A stretch of DNA of 64,000 nt, taken from the NCBI GenBank assembly GCA_963806395.1, contig CAWDYI010000003.1, positions 124,001-188,000 of the forward strand, given 5' to 3'. This DNA comes from DASSUW01 sp963806395. Lineage in GTDB: Bacteria; Actinomycetota; Thermoleophilia; Solirubrobacterales; Solirubrobacteraceae. This document shows, piece by piece, positions 16,772 to 28,944 of this stretch. The notes beneath the pieces were generated by a model. It worked only from the letters and a program-made list of their open reading frames with translations, did not search any database and was not told where the DNA came from. Both the position numbers and the translations under genes were made by a program. How positions within the stretch are numbered: the stretch's first letter is position 1; every line of letters begins with the position of its first letter.

Positions 16772-16795
16772 GGTCTTTGAAAACTCAACAGCATG
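16772..16795 (+). other. 16S rRNA processing stem, 5' arm (3' arm 18689-18712)
   Basis: This 24-nt segment (contains CTTTGAAAACTCAACAGC) is complementary to 18689-18712 at 22 of 24 positions, so the primary transcript can form a long stem enclosing 16S, the usual target of RNase III. The TTTGAAAACTC core is also reminiscent of antitermination/boxA-like leader sequence. Confidence 0.8.
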
Positions 16796-16979
16796 CGCAC
16801 CGATCGGCCGCGGCCAAGTGCCCGGCCAATGATCAGTGCGTCCAGGTTCGTCAAAACGCCGGCGGTGCGAAGTAGCGCCGTACGGCACCTGAACAAAACC
16901 TCGTCAGTGCATCCGGGTGCGGCCTCGTGTACGGCCGGCCCCTCGTGAGGTGCACGACAACTCTGATGAAGAGCAGTTC

Positions 16980-21826
<4,847 letters not shown>

Positions 21827-21908
21827 ATATTTTTATTGTGGTGCCCGGTTTCGTAGGCATGGTTGTGCAGCTTTGAAGGTCCGCGCCGCTGTGCGCAGGC
21901 TTGACAAA

Positions 21909-22027
21909 TTTCCGGTGGCTTTAGCGTGGGGGAAACACCTCTTCCCATTCCGAACAGAGCAGTTAAGCCCTACAGCGCCGATGGTACTTGGCCTTCACGG
22001 GCCTGGGAGAGTAGGTCGCCGCCGGTT
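21909..22027 (+). rRNA. rrf: 5S ribosomal RNA
   Basis: About 119 nt, recognised by CCCATTCCGAACAGAGCAGTTAAG and GCGCCGATGGTACTTGG and by the terminal stem TCCGGTGGC with GCCGCCGG. It closes the 16S-23S-5S operon; the 23S processing arm lies just before it. Ends are approximate. Confidence 0.95.
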
Positions 22028-22040
22028 CTTCAGTGAACTT

Positions 22041-22064
22041 CGAGCCGCCCCGATGGGCGGCTCG
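22041..22064. terminator. Terminator hairpin after 5S rRNA, shared with the convergent lipoprotein gene
   Basis: CGAGCCGCCC (22041-22050), loop CGAT, GGGCGGCTCG (22055-22064): a perfect 10-bp stem. On the rRNA strand it is followed by tcgtcgtt. It lies between two converging units, so it may work in both directions; no strong T-run on either side. Confidence 0.75.
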
Positions 22065-22070
22065 TCGTCG

Positions 22071-22526
22071 TTAAGCGCCCGTTGCGCGGCTCGTCACGGT
22101 GCAGCCGCCACGGTCGTTCAAGGTCACGGTGACCGTGCGGGTGGTGCCGGCGTCGAGCTCGAGCGAGGCCTCGCAGCGCGCGGTCGGCGGGTCGAGGTAG
22201 CCGCAGTTGCCGTCGCATGGGCGCTGATAGCTGACCAGGTGATACGCGCCGGGCGCGAGGCTGCGGTCGAAGAGCGCGGTGCGGCCGCGGATGACGCCGC
22301 GCCCGGTGACGGGACCGTCGACCACCAGCGTCCGCGAGCGAACCCGCTCGATCCGCAGGAACGCCACGGTGCCCTCCTTGTAGATGGGCTGCCGCGGCAG
22401 CGTCTCGCGGACGATCAGCCGTGCCGGCCCGTCGTGAGGGGCACGTTGCTGATCGTCGGCGCAACCCGCCAGGAGCGCGGCTGCAATCAGGACGGCGGCG
22501 GGCGCTGTGCGGTCGATGCGGGCCAT
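22071..22526 (-). CDS. Putative lipoprotein of unknown function
   Basis: The 151-residue protein has an N-terminal signal peptide ending in a lipobox LLAGC (Cys22), so it should be lipid-anchored outside the membrane. The mature part looks beta-rich (TVAFLRIERV, AYHLVSYQRPC, TRTVTVTLND) with four further Cys that could form disulfides. No family is recognised. Its 3' end faces the rRNA terminator and its start is 48 bp from the divergent GNAT gene. Confidence 0.75.
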   Translation of the reverse strand: MARIDRTAPAAVLIAAALLAGCADDQQRAPHDGPARLIVRETLPRQPIYKEGTVAFLRIERVRSRTLVVDGPVTGRGVIRGRTALFDRSLAPGAYHLVSYQRPCDGNCGYLDPPTARCEASLELDAGTTRTVTVTLNDRGGCTVTSRATGA

Positions 22527-22574
22527 CGCGCGTACTACGGGCGTCCGCGTGGCTCGTCACATAGCCTCCGCCGT

Positions 22575-23135
22575 GTGGCGGCACTCGCGAGCTCGCAGAC
22601 CGGGCGGCTGCGCCTCGAGCGCTGGAGCCACGACGCCCACGGCGAGGGCTTCGCCGCCATGAACGCGCAGCCCGAGGTGATGCGGTACCTCGGGAACGGG
22701 GGCGGCATGACGCGCGCGGAGTCGGACGTCGCGTCGGCGGGGATCGCCGCCCATTGGGAGATCTACGACTTCGGTCTGTGGGCCGCGATCGAGCGGGCGA
22801 CCGGCGCGATGCTGGGCTTCGTCGGCCTCTGCCACCCGCTGTGGTGGCCGGACATGATCGAGCGGGTGGAGGCCGGATGGCGGCTGCGCCTCGAGGCGTG
22901 GGGCGCCGGCTACGCGACCGAGGGCGCGCGGGAGGCGCTGCGAGCGGGCTTCGAGACGCTCGCGCTCGACGAGATCGTCTCGTTCGTGGATCCGGGCAAC
23001 GAGCGCTCGCTCGCGCTCACACGCCGGCTCGGGATGACCGTCGAGGCCGAGGTGCCGCACCCGGCGCGCGCCGACACGACCGTGCGGATCCTCTCGATCG
23101 CCGCCGCGGCCGCCGCCTCGCGCGCCACCGGCTAG
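22575..23135 (+). CDS. GNAT-family N-acetyltransferase (RimJ/RimL-like)
   Basis: The 186-residue protein reads TGRLRLERWSHDAHGEGFAAM at the start and has the Acetyltransf_3 layout: FVGLCHPLWWPDMIERVEAGWRL, WGAGYATEGAREALRAGFETL (acetyl-CoA site), and SFVDPGNERSLALTRRLGM. RimJ/L-type enzymes acetylate protein N-termini or small amines; the substrate here is unknown. Start is taken as GTG 22575. The HAD gene follows 13 bp after its stop, suggesting one transcript. Confidence 0.87.
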   Translation: MAALASSQTGRLRLERWSHDAHGEGFAAMNAQPEVMRYLGNGGGMTRAESDVASAGIAAHWEIYDFGLWAAIERATGAMLGFVGLCHPLWWPDMIERVEAGWRLRLEAWGAGYATEGAREALRAGFETLALDEIVSFVDPGNERSLALTRRLGMTVEAEVPHPARADTTVRILSIAAAAAASRATG

Positions 23136-23148
23136 CGTACGCGAACCC

Positions 23149-23787
23149 ATGTTCGATCTGGTGATCTTCGACTGCGACGGCGTGCTGGTGGACAGCGAGC
23201 GGATCGCCGTGCCGGTCGACGTCATCATCCTCGAGCGGCTCGGCTGGCCGCTGACGGAGGCTGAGGTGATCGAGCGCTTCGTGGGACGCTCGGAGGCGTA
23301 CATGGTGGGGGAGATCGAGGCCGCGCTCGGGCGCCCGCTCGCCGAGGACTGGGCCGCCGAGTTCGCTCCGCTGTACAGCGAGGCGTTCAAGGATCTCGCG
23401 GCCGTCGACGGCGTCGTCGAGGCCCTCGACCGGATCGCCACGCCGACGTGCGTGGCGTCCAGCAGCAGCCACGAGCGGCTGCGCCACTCGCTCGGGCTCA
23501 CCGGCCTGCACGACCGCTTCGAGGGCCGGATCTTCAGCGCCGTCGACGTCGCGAACGGGAAGCCGGCGCCCGACCTGTTCCTGCACGCGGCCGCCACGCT
23601 GGGCGCCGATCCGGCACGCTGCGCGGTCGTCGAGGACAGCGTTTTTGGCTTGCAGGCTGCCCGCGCGGCGGGTATGACCGCGTTCGGCTACGGCGGCGGG
23701 GTCACGCCGGCCGAGCGCCTGGAAGGGCCGGCCACGACGGTCTTCACCGACATGCGCGACCTGCCGGCGCTCCTCGGCGAGGACTGA
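23149..23787 (+). CDS. HAD-superfamily hydrolase (beta-phosphoglucomutase/phosphatase-like)
   Basis: The 212-residue protein has all four HAD motifs: DCDGVLVDSE (Asp8 nucleophile, Asp10), the motif II Ser in CVASSSSHERL, the Lys in NGKPAPDLF, and VVEDSVFGLQAARAAGM with the metal-binding acids. The helical cap between residues 16 and 90 marks subfamily I. Members hydrolyse phosphate monoesters or isomerise sugar phosphates; the true substrate is not given by sequence. It lies downstream of the GNAT gene and before a hairpin terminator. Confidence 0.9.
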   Translation: MFDLVIFDCDGVLVDSERIAVPVDVIILERLGWPLTEAEVIERFVGRSEAYMVGEIEAALGRPLAEDWAAEFAPLYSEAFKDLAAVDGVVEALDRIATPTCVASSSSHERLRHSLGLTGLHDRFEGRIFSAVDVANGKPAPDLFLHAAATLGADPARCAVVEDSVFGLQAARAAGMTAFGYGGGVTPAERLEGPATTVFTDMRDLPALLGED

Positions 23788-23799
23788 CTGCCCCAAGCG

Positions 23800-23825
23800 C
23801 TTGGGCCGCCCGAAGGCGGCCCAAG
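23800..23825 (+). terminator. Hairpin terminator after the HAD gene
   Basis: CTTGGGCCGCC (23800-23810), loop CGAA, GGCGGCCCAAG (23815-23825): a perfect 11-bp stem 13 bp after the HAD stop. It lacks a T-run, as is common in GC-rich Actinobacteria. Confidence 0.7.
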
Positions 23826-23930
23826 GGCATTGGAGCTTGTGGCGCTGGTGCGCCTGCCCGACCGGCGCGCCCGTCCTCCCAGACCGGACGCCGGCGGGCG
23901 GGTGTCAGTCGCGCCGCGCCGGGCGATGGG

Positions 23931-24177
23931 TTACCGGCGTGACGCAGACCTGTGCGCGAGGCTCGACCAATCCTGGCCGGCGCCTGCGCGGTTGACGACC
24001 AAGTAGCCGGCGGTGCGGGTGCTCGCGCGTGGGGGCGGAGGAGGCCCGGTGCAGTACCTGCGCCGGAGCCCCTGCCTCGCCCAGTGTCGCGAACGCCGCG
24101 GCCGTGTCGACGGCCTCGCGCACCAGCTCGCGGAGCGAGCGCTTAGGCGGGCGGCCTGTGGTCGTCGGGGGGAACAT
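23931..24177 (-). pseudogene. Possible small frameshifted reading frame in the 23.8-24.3 kb gene-poor patch
   Basis: From ATG 24177 the frame reads MFPPTTTGRPPKRSLRELV and keeps G/C third positions until about 24015. There the GC3 pattern jumps to another frame ending GYLVVNRAGAGQDWSSL and a TAA near 23931. This fits one small protein broken by an indel, but it could also be chance. No family is recognised. The rest of 23826-24339 holds no convincing gene. It does contain two hairpins: CGGAACCCGCA/TGCGGGATTCCG (24207-24232) and CCGATCT-tgc-AGATCGG (24292-24308); the second may terminate the isocitrate dehydrogenase-like gene. Confidence 0.3.
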
Positions 24178-24339
24178 GTGTTCGTCAATCTACGAATCGC
24201 TCCGGACGGAACCCGCACGCTGCGGGATTCCGTGTGCCGACCAGCACGAATTTGGCTCTGCAGCGCCCAGGGCACCCCCGATTTCCTGCAACCGATCTTG
24301 CAGATCGGACCCGAGGCGCGTCGCCCGCAGATTCCGCGC

Positions 24340-25446
24340 TCAGCGCGAGCCGAGCGATGACCAGATGTCGACCTTCGTGCGGACCTTCTCGACCACCGCG
24401 TCGGTGAACTCGCTGGTGGTCGCGTGGCCGCCGAGGTCGATCGTCTTCGTACCGGTCGCGACGGTCTCCAGGACGCCCTCGTAGACCGCGCGCGAGGCCC
24501 GTTCGGCGCCCGCGTGGCCCGCCACCCCGGCGTAGCCGAGCACGGCGCCGCAGGCCAGCAGCATCGCCATCGGGTTCGCCAGGTCCTTGCCCATCAGCGA
24601 CGGCGCGGTGCCGTGCGGCGCCTCCGCCATCGCCACGTCGACGCCGTAGTCGTCGTCGAAGGCCAGCAGGACCGACTCGGCGCCGGCGATCGAGCCGAAC
24701 ATCGGCAGCACCATGTCCGACAGGCAGTCGCCGTCGCGGTTCAGCGCCGGGATCACGAGCGGCGTCTCGGTCGCTCCGGTGAGCAGCCCGGCGTACGTGG
24801 CGTCGATCAGGACCGGCTGGTACGTGACGTCAGGATGGCGCTCGGCGGCGGCGTCCATCTCCTCCTTGAGCATGCCCTCGTAGACGGGGGAGACCGTCCA
24901 CTTCGGGCCGCCGTAGACGCGCGCGTCCATCCGCTCCGCCGTGCGGAACGCGTACTCGGCGACGGCGCGGCAGGTCGAGCGCGTGACCTTCTCGGTGCGA
25001 TAGGCGACCTCGTCGGGCGCGCCCTCGGAGCCCTCGCGCCACTGCTTGGCGCCGTAGGCGTCCTCGATCGCCATGCGCACGACCGAGATCGGGTGATAGA
25101 TGCCGGACACGGGGCCGACGACGCCCGGGATCCGCCGCCCGGTGCGGACGATCACCTTGCCGCCCACCGACTCGCGCAGGATCCGGTTGGGGGAGCCGAC
25201 GTCGTCCTTGCCCTCGGGCGTGACGGTCGCCGCCTTCAGGCCGTAGCCCGCCTCGCGCATCGCGCGCGCGGCGTCCTCCACGACCTCGTTGCCGGTCTCG
25301 CGCCGCTTCTCCAGCGACAGGTCGAACCGCTCCTGCTCGACCGCGATGCCGAGCACGTCGGCGTCGAGCACGCGCACGGCCTGGTCGAGCAGCTCCTGGC
25401 CGGTCTCGTCGCCCTCCAGCACGATGACCTTAAGTGCGTCGGCCAT
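24340..25446 (-). CDS. Isocitrate/isopropylmalate dehydrogenase family protein, type-II isocitrate dehydrogenase-like
   Basis: The 368-residue protein is a beta-decarboxylating dehydrogenase but clearly different from LeuB at 5.4 kb. Segments such as AATVTPEGKDDVGSPNRILRE, VIVRTGRRIPGVVGPV, NRDGDCLSDMVLPMFGSIAG and EAPHGTAPSLMGKDLANPMAMLLACG resemble the eukaryote-like subfamily II of isocitrate dehydrogenases. It probably oxidises isocitrate to 2-oxoglutarate in the TCA cycle with NAD(P)+; cofactor and substrate are inferred. The HD gene lies 4 bp upstream on the same strand, so they are likely co-transcribed. An alternative is another 2-hydroxy-acid dehydrogenase of this family. Confidence 0.8.
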   Translation of the reverse strand: MADALKVIVLEGDETGQELLDQAVRVLDADVLGIAVEQERFDLSLEKRRETGNEVVEDAARAMREAGYGLKAATVTPEGKDDVGSPNRILRESVGGKVIVRTGRRIPGVVGPVSGIYHPISVVRMAIEDAYGAKQWREGSEGAPDEVAYRTEKVTRSTCRAVAEYAFRTAERMDARVYGGPKWTVSPVYEGMLKEEMDAAAERHPDVTYQPVLIDATYAGLLTGATETPLVIPALNRDGDCLSDMVLPMFGSIAGAESVLLAFDDDYGVDVAMAEAPHGTAPSLMGKDLANPMAMLLACGAVLGYAGVAGHAGAERASRAVYEGVLETVATGTKTIDLGGHATTSEFTDAVVEKVRTKVDIWSSLGSR

Positions 25447-25450
25447 CGGC

Positions 25451-26038
25451 TCAGGTGGCCGCCGCTTCGCGCCCGTCGAGGCCCAGCTCGGTCGACTGCT
25501 CGTCCAGCGCGGCGATCACGAACGCGACGTGCTCGTCGAAGTCGACCCCGAGCTGCTCGGCGCTCTCACGCATCGCGTCGCGGTCGATGGCCGCCGCGAA
25601 GGCCGGCGTCTTCATCTTCTTCTTGACCGATTTGGGCGTCATGCCGTGGATGCCCTCGGGCCGCACGTACGCGCAGGCCATCACGAAGCCGCACAGCTCG
25701 TCCACCGCGTACAGCGTCTTCTCCATCGGCGAGTCCCGCGACACCTCGAGGAAGTCGGCATGGGACGCGACGGCGCGCACGAACTCGGGCGAGAAGCCCT
25801 GCTTCTCGAGCTCCTGGAGGGCGACGCGCGGATGGCCGGTCTCGAGGTCCGGATGGCGCTCGTAGTCGAGGTCGTGCAGCATGCCGACGAGGCCCCACAG
25901 CTCCTCGTCCTCGCCGAACCTGCGGGCGTAGGCGCGCATGGCCGCCTCGACTGCCAGAACGTGCCGGCGAAGGGACTCGGACGCGGTCCAGGAGCAGAAG
26001 AGGTCCCAGGCCTGATCGCGCGAAAGGGGCTCGGACAT
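25451..26038 (-). CDS. HD-domain hydrolase
   Basis: The 195-residue protein has a phosphohydrolase HD pattern: His26 in SLRRHVLAVEAAMRAYA, His55-Asp56 in LVGMLHDLDYERHPD, and a later AVASHADF and VDELCGFVMACA. Such small HD proteins hydrolyse phosphate esters of nucleotides or have regulatory roles; the substrate is unknown. It sits 4 bp before the isocitrate dehydrogenase-like gene and is divergent from murA with 49 bp between starts. ATG 26038 is followed directly by the domain, which fixes the start. Confidence 0.85.
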   Translation of the reverse strand: MSEPLSRDQAWDLFCSWTASESLRRHVLAVEAAMRAYARRFGEDEELWGLVGMLHDLDYERHPDLETGHPRVALQELEKQGFSPEFVRAVASHADFLEVSRDSPMEKTLYAVDELCGFVMACAYVRPEGIHGMTPKSVKKKMKTPAFAAAIDRDAMRESAEQLGVDFDEHVAFVIAALDEQSTELGLDGREAAAT

Positions 26039-26087
26039 GGCTGTTACCCTAGCCCAGCCTCGGGGCCCGAGCCCCGCCGTTCCCATC

Positions 26088-27374
26088 ATGGAAAAGCTCC
26101 TGATCGAGGGCGGGGTGCCGCTGTCAGGCACGATCGTGCCCGCCGGCAACAAGAACGCAGCGCTGCCGCTGCTCGCGTGCAGCCTCCTCACCGACGAGGA
26201 GGTCGTACTGAGCAACGTGCCGCGGATCCGCGACGTCGACGCGATGCTCGCGCTGCTCGCCGACCTCGGCGTCCGAATCGAGTGGCGCGCGGAGAACACC
26301 GTGTCGCTGCAGGCGGACAAGGTGCGCGGGACCAACGTCAGCGCCGAGCTCGCCGAGCGCATCCGGGCCTCGTTCCTGGCCGCCGGCCCGCTGCTCGCGC
26401 GGTTCGGGTCGGCCGTGATGCCGCCGCCGGGCGGCGACGTGATCGGCCGCCGCCGGCTGGATCCCCACCTCGACGCGTTCCGCGCGCTCGGGGCGATCGT
26501 CGAGCACGGGCACGACATCCGGATCATGGCCGGCGACGGCGGCCTGCAGGCGTGCGACTTCTTCATGGACGAGCCGTCCGTGATGGGCACCGAGAACGCG
26601 CTGATGGCGTCGGCGCTGATCGACGGCACGACGGTGATCCGCAACGCCGCCTCCGAGCCGCACGTGCAGGACCTCGCGCGGATGCTCAACAAGATGGGCG
26701 CCGCGATCGAGGGGATCGGCTCCAACGTCATGCAGGTCCACGGCATGGGCAAGCTCGGCGGCTGCGAGCACACCGTCAGCCCCGACCACATCGAGATCGC
26801 CTCGTTCATGGCGCTCGCGGGCGTCACCGGCGGTGAGCTGCGGATCCAGGGCTGCGTGCCGGACGACATGCGGATGATCCGGCTGGTGTTCGGGCGGCTC
26901 GGGCTCGACAGCGAGCTCGACGGCGACGACTGCGTCGTCCCGGGCGACCAGAAGCTCGTCGTGTCGCGCGACGCCGGCGACTACCAGTCCAAGGTCGAGG
27001 ACGGGCCGTGGCCCGCGTTCCCGGCCGACCTCACGAGCATCGCGGTCGCGCTCGCCACGCAGTCCGAGGGCTCCGTGCTGATCTTCGAGAAGATGTTCGA
27101 GAACCGGTTGTTCTTCGTGGACAAGCTGATCTCGATGGGAGCGGAGATAACGATCTGCGATCCGCACCGCGCGATCGTCATCGGCCCGCGCCGGCTGCGC
27201 GGCCAGCGGCTCTCGTCGCCGGACATCCGGGCGGGCATGGCGATGCTGATCGCCGCCGTGTGCGCGGACGGGACCAGCGAGATCCACAACGTCCGCGACA
27301 TCGATCGCGGCTACGAGCGGATCGACGAGCGCCTCCGCGCGCTGGGCGCGCGGATAGAGCGCGTCGCGGCGTGA
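26088..27374 (+). CDS. murA: UDP-N-acetylglucosamine 1-carboxyvinyltransferase with Cys-to-Asp substitution
   Basis: The 428-residue EPSP-synthase-fold enzyme matches MurA: GTIVPAGNKNAALPLLAC, RASFLAAGPLLARFG, and YERIDERLRALGARIERV near the end. It adds enolpyruvate from PEP to UDP-GlcNAc, the first committed step of peptidoglycan synthesis in the cytoplasm. In the active-site loop PPPGGDVIGRRRLDPHL, Asp117 stands where most MurA have the Cys that fosfomycin alkylates; Asp variants (for example in Mycobacterium and Chlamydia) are active and fosfomycin-insensitive. ATG 26088 is chosen over an in-frame ATG at 26037. The stop overlaps hisZ (GTGA). Confidence 0.95.
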   Translation: MEKLLIEGGVPLSGTIVPAGNKNAALPLLACSLLTDEEVVLSNVPRIRDVDAMLALLADLGVRIEWRAENTVSLQADKVRGTNVSAELAERIRASFLAAGPLLARFGSAVMPPPGGDVIGRRRLDPHLDAFRALGAIVEHGHDIRIMAGDGGLQACDFFMDEPSVMGTENALMASALIDGTTVIRNAASEPHVQDLARMLNKMGAAIEGIGSNVMQVHGMGKLGGCEHTVSPDHIEIASFMALAGVTGGELRIQGCVPDDMRMIRLVFGRLGLDSELDGDDCVVPGDQKLVVSRDAGDYQSKVEDGPWPAFPADLTSIAVALATQSEGSVLIFEKMFENRLFFVDKLISMGAEITICDPHRAIVIGPRRLRGQRLSSPDIRAGMAMLIAAVCADGTSEIHNVRDIDRGYERIDERLRALGARIERVAA

Positions 27375-28300
27375 TCCACCCCATCCCCAGTGGCACGCGC
27401 GACGTCCTTCCGGACGAGATGCGCGAGCTGCGCGCGATCACCGAGGCGATCCGGGGCGTGTTCGAATCCTCCGGCTACGGCGAGATCTCCACGCCTGCGC
27501 TGGAGTACGAGACCGTCCTCACGCGCGGTGACCCGGCGGCGGCCGACCCGGCCTACAAGCTGTTCGACGAGCACGGGAACGTGCTCGTCCTGCGGTCGGA
27601 CATGACGATCCCGATCGCGCGCGTGGTGGCGAGCCGCTACGGCAGCGCCGCGCCGCCGCTGCGGTTCTCGTACTTCGCGCACGCGTACCGCTCCGTCCGG
27701 CCGCAGCGCGGGCAGGCGCGCGAGATGCTGCAGGCGGGGCTCGAGCTGGTCGGCGCGCCCGGCCCGGAGGGCACCGCGGAGGCGCTCACGGTGCTCGCTG
27801 CCAGCCTCGACGCCGCCGGCCTGGCGAACTACCGGATCGGGCTCGGCGACGCGTCGCTGTACCCGCGGCTGCTCGACCGGCTCGCCGTGCCCGCGGGCGC
27901 GCGCCCGCAGATCCTGCACGAGCTGGTGACGCGCGACTTCGTGGGCCTCGAGCGCGAGGTGGCGGCGCATGGGCACGACGAGCTGCTGCGCGTGCCGCAG
28001 CTGCGCGGCGGGGTCGAGGTGCTGGACGTGGCGCCGGAGGCCGAGTCGCTGCGCGCCGTCTACGACCTGCTCGCGCCCGCGGTGGCGGAGCGGGTGATCT
28101 TCGACCTCGGCCTGATCCGGTCGCTCGGCTACTACACGGGCGCGGTGTTCGAGGTCTACGACGCCGCGCTCGGCGCCCCGATCGGCGGCGGAGGGCGCTA
28201 TGACGAGCTGCTCGGCCGCTTCGGTCGCGACCTGCCCGCGTGCGGCTGGGCGCTGAACGTGGAGCGCCTGCACATCGCGCGCGTGGGGGAGGGCCGCTAG
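27371..28300 (+). CDS. hisZ: ATP phosphoribosyltransferase regulatory subunit
   Basis: The 309-residue protein is a class II synthetase-like HisZ: HPIPSGTRDVLPDEM, VLRSDMTIPIARVVASRYG (motif 2), FSYFAHAYRSVRPQRGQAREMLQAGLELVG, and IGGGGRYDELLGRFG (motif 3-like), with no anticodon-binding domain, unlike a true HisS. HisZ is required as a partner by the short form of HisG, which follows immediately. It senses histidine and activates the first step of histidine synthesis. GTG start overlaps murA; the TAG shares one base with the hisG GTG. Confidence 0.92.
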   Translation: MIHPIPSGTRDVLPDEMRELRAITEAIRGVFESSGYGEISTPALEYETVLTRGDPAAADPAYKLFDEHGNVLVLRSDMTIPIARVVASRYGSAAPPLRFSYFAHAYRSVRPQRGQAREMLQAGLELVGAPGPEGTAEALTVLAASLDAAGLANYRIGLGDASLYPRLLDRLAVPAGARPQILHELVTRDFVGLEREVAAHGHDELLRVPQLRGGVEVLDVAPEAESLRAVYDLLAPAVAERVIFDLGLIRSLGYYTGAVFEVYDAALGAPIGGGGRYDELLGRFGRDLPACGWALNVERLHIARVGEGR

Positions 28301-28944
28301 TGGACCCACTGATGGGCCTTGGAGGCCTGCGGATCGCGGTGCCGCGGGGCGCGCTGATGCGCGACACGCTCGACCTGCTCGACGGCCTCGGGGTCGACAC
28401 CGCCGAGGTTCGCGCGAACGACCGCAAGCTGCTGTTCGAGGACGCGGGGATCGTCACGATGCGCCCGTCCGACGTGCCGACCTACGTGGAGGCGGGCGCC
28501 GCCGACATCGGGATCACGGGCAAGGACGTGCTCGCCGAGCAGTCCGAGCGCGACGTGTACGAGCTGCTCGACCTCGGCTTCGGCCCCTGCCGGATGGTGT
28601 TCGCGACGATCGCCGGCGACGACCCGGCGGCAGAGGCGCTGCGCCGGCTCGGCGTGATGCGGATCGCGACCAAGTACCCGCGGATCGCCGCGCGCTACTT
28701 CGAGCGCACGGGTCGCCAGGCGGAGATCGTGGAGGTCAAGGGCTCCGTCGAGCTGGCGCCGCTGGCCGGGCTGGTGGAGGGGATCGTCGACCTCACCGCC
28801 ACCGGCACGACGCTGCGCGAGAACGGCCTCGTGATCCGCGAGGAGATCGCGCCGTCGACCGCACGGCTGATCGCCAACCCGGTCGCGCACAAGCTCAAGG
28901 CGGCGGCGATCGACACGCTCGTGGAGCGCATCCGTGCGGCTTGA
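28300..28944 (+). CDS. hisG: ATP phosphoribosyltransferase catalytic subunit, short form
   Basis: The 214-residue protein carries RIAVPRGALMRDTLDLL, DIGITGKDVLAEQ and the PRPP-binding EGIVDLTATGTTLRENGL. It has no C-terminal ACT-like regulatory domain, which defines the HisZ-dependent short HisG. It joins ATP and PRPP in the first step of histidine synthesis. GTG 28300 is preferred because GGGGGAGGG precedes it at good spacing; ATG 28312 lacks one. It overlaps hisD by 11 bp. Confidence 0.95.
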   Translation: MDPLMGLGGLRIAVPRGALMRDTLDLLDGLGVDTAEVRANDRKLLFEDAGIVTMRPSDVPTYVEAGAADIGITGKDVLAEQSERDVYELLDLGFGPCRMVFATIAGDDPAAEALRRLGVMRIATKYPRIAARYFERTGRQAEIVEVKGSVELAPLAGLVEGIVDLTATGTTLRENGLVIREEIAPSTARLIANPVAHKLKAAAIDTLVERIRAA

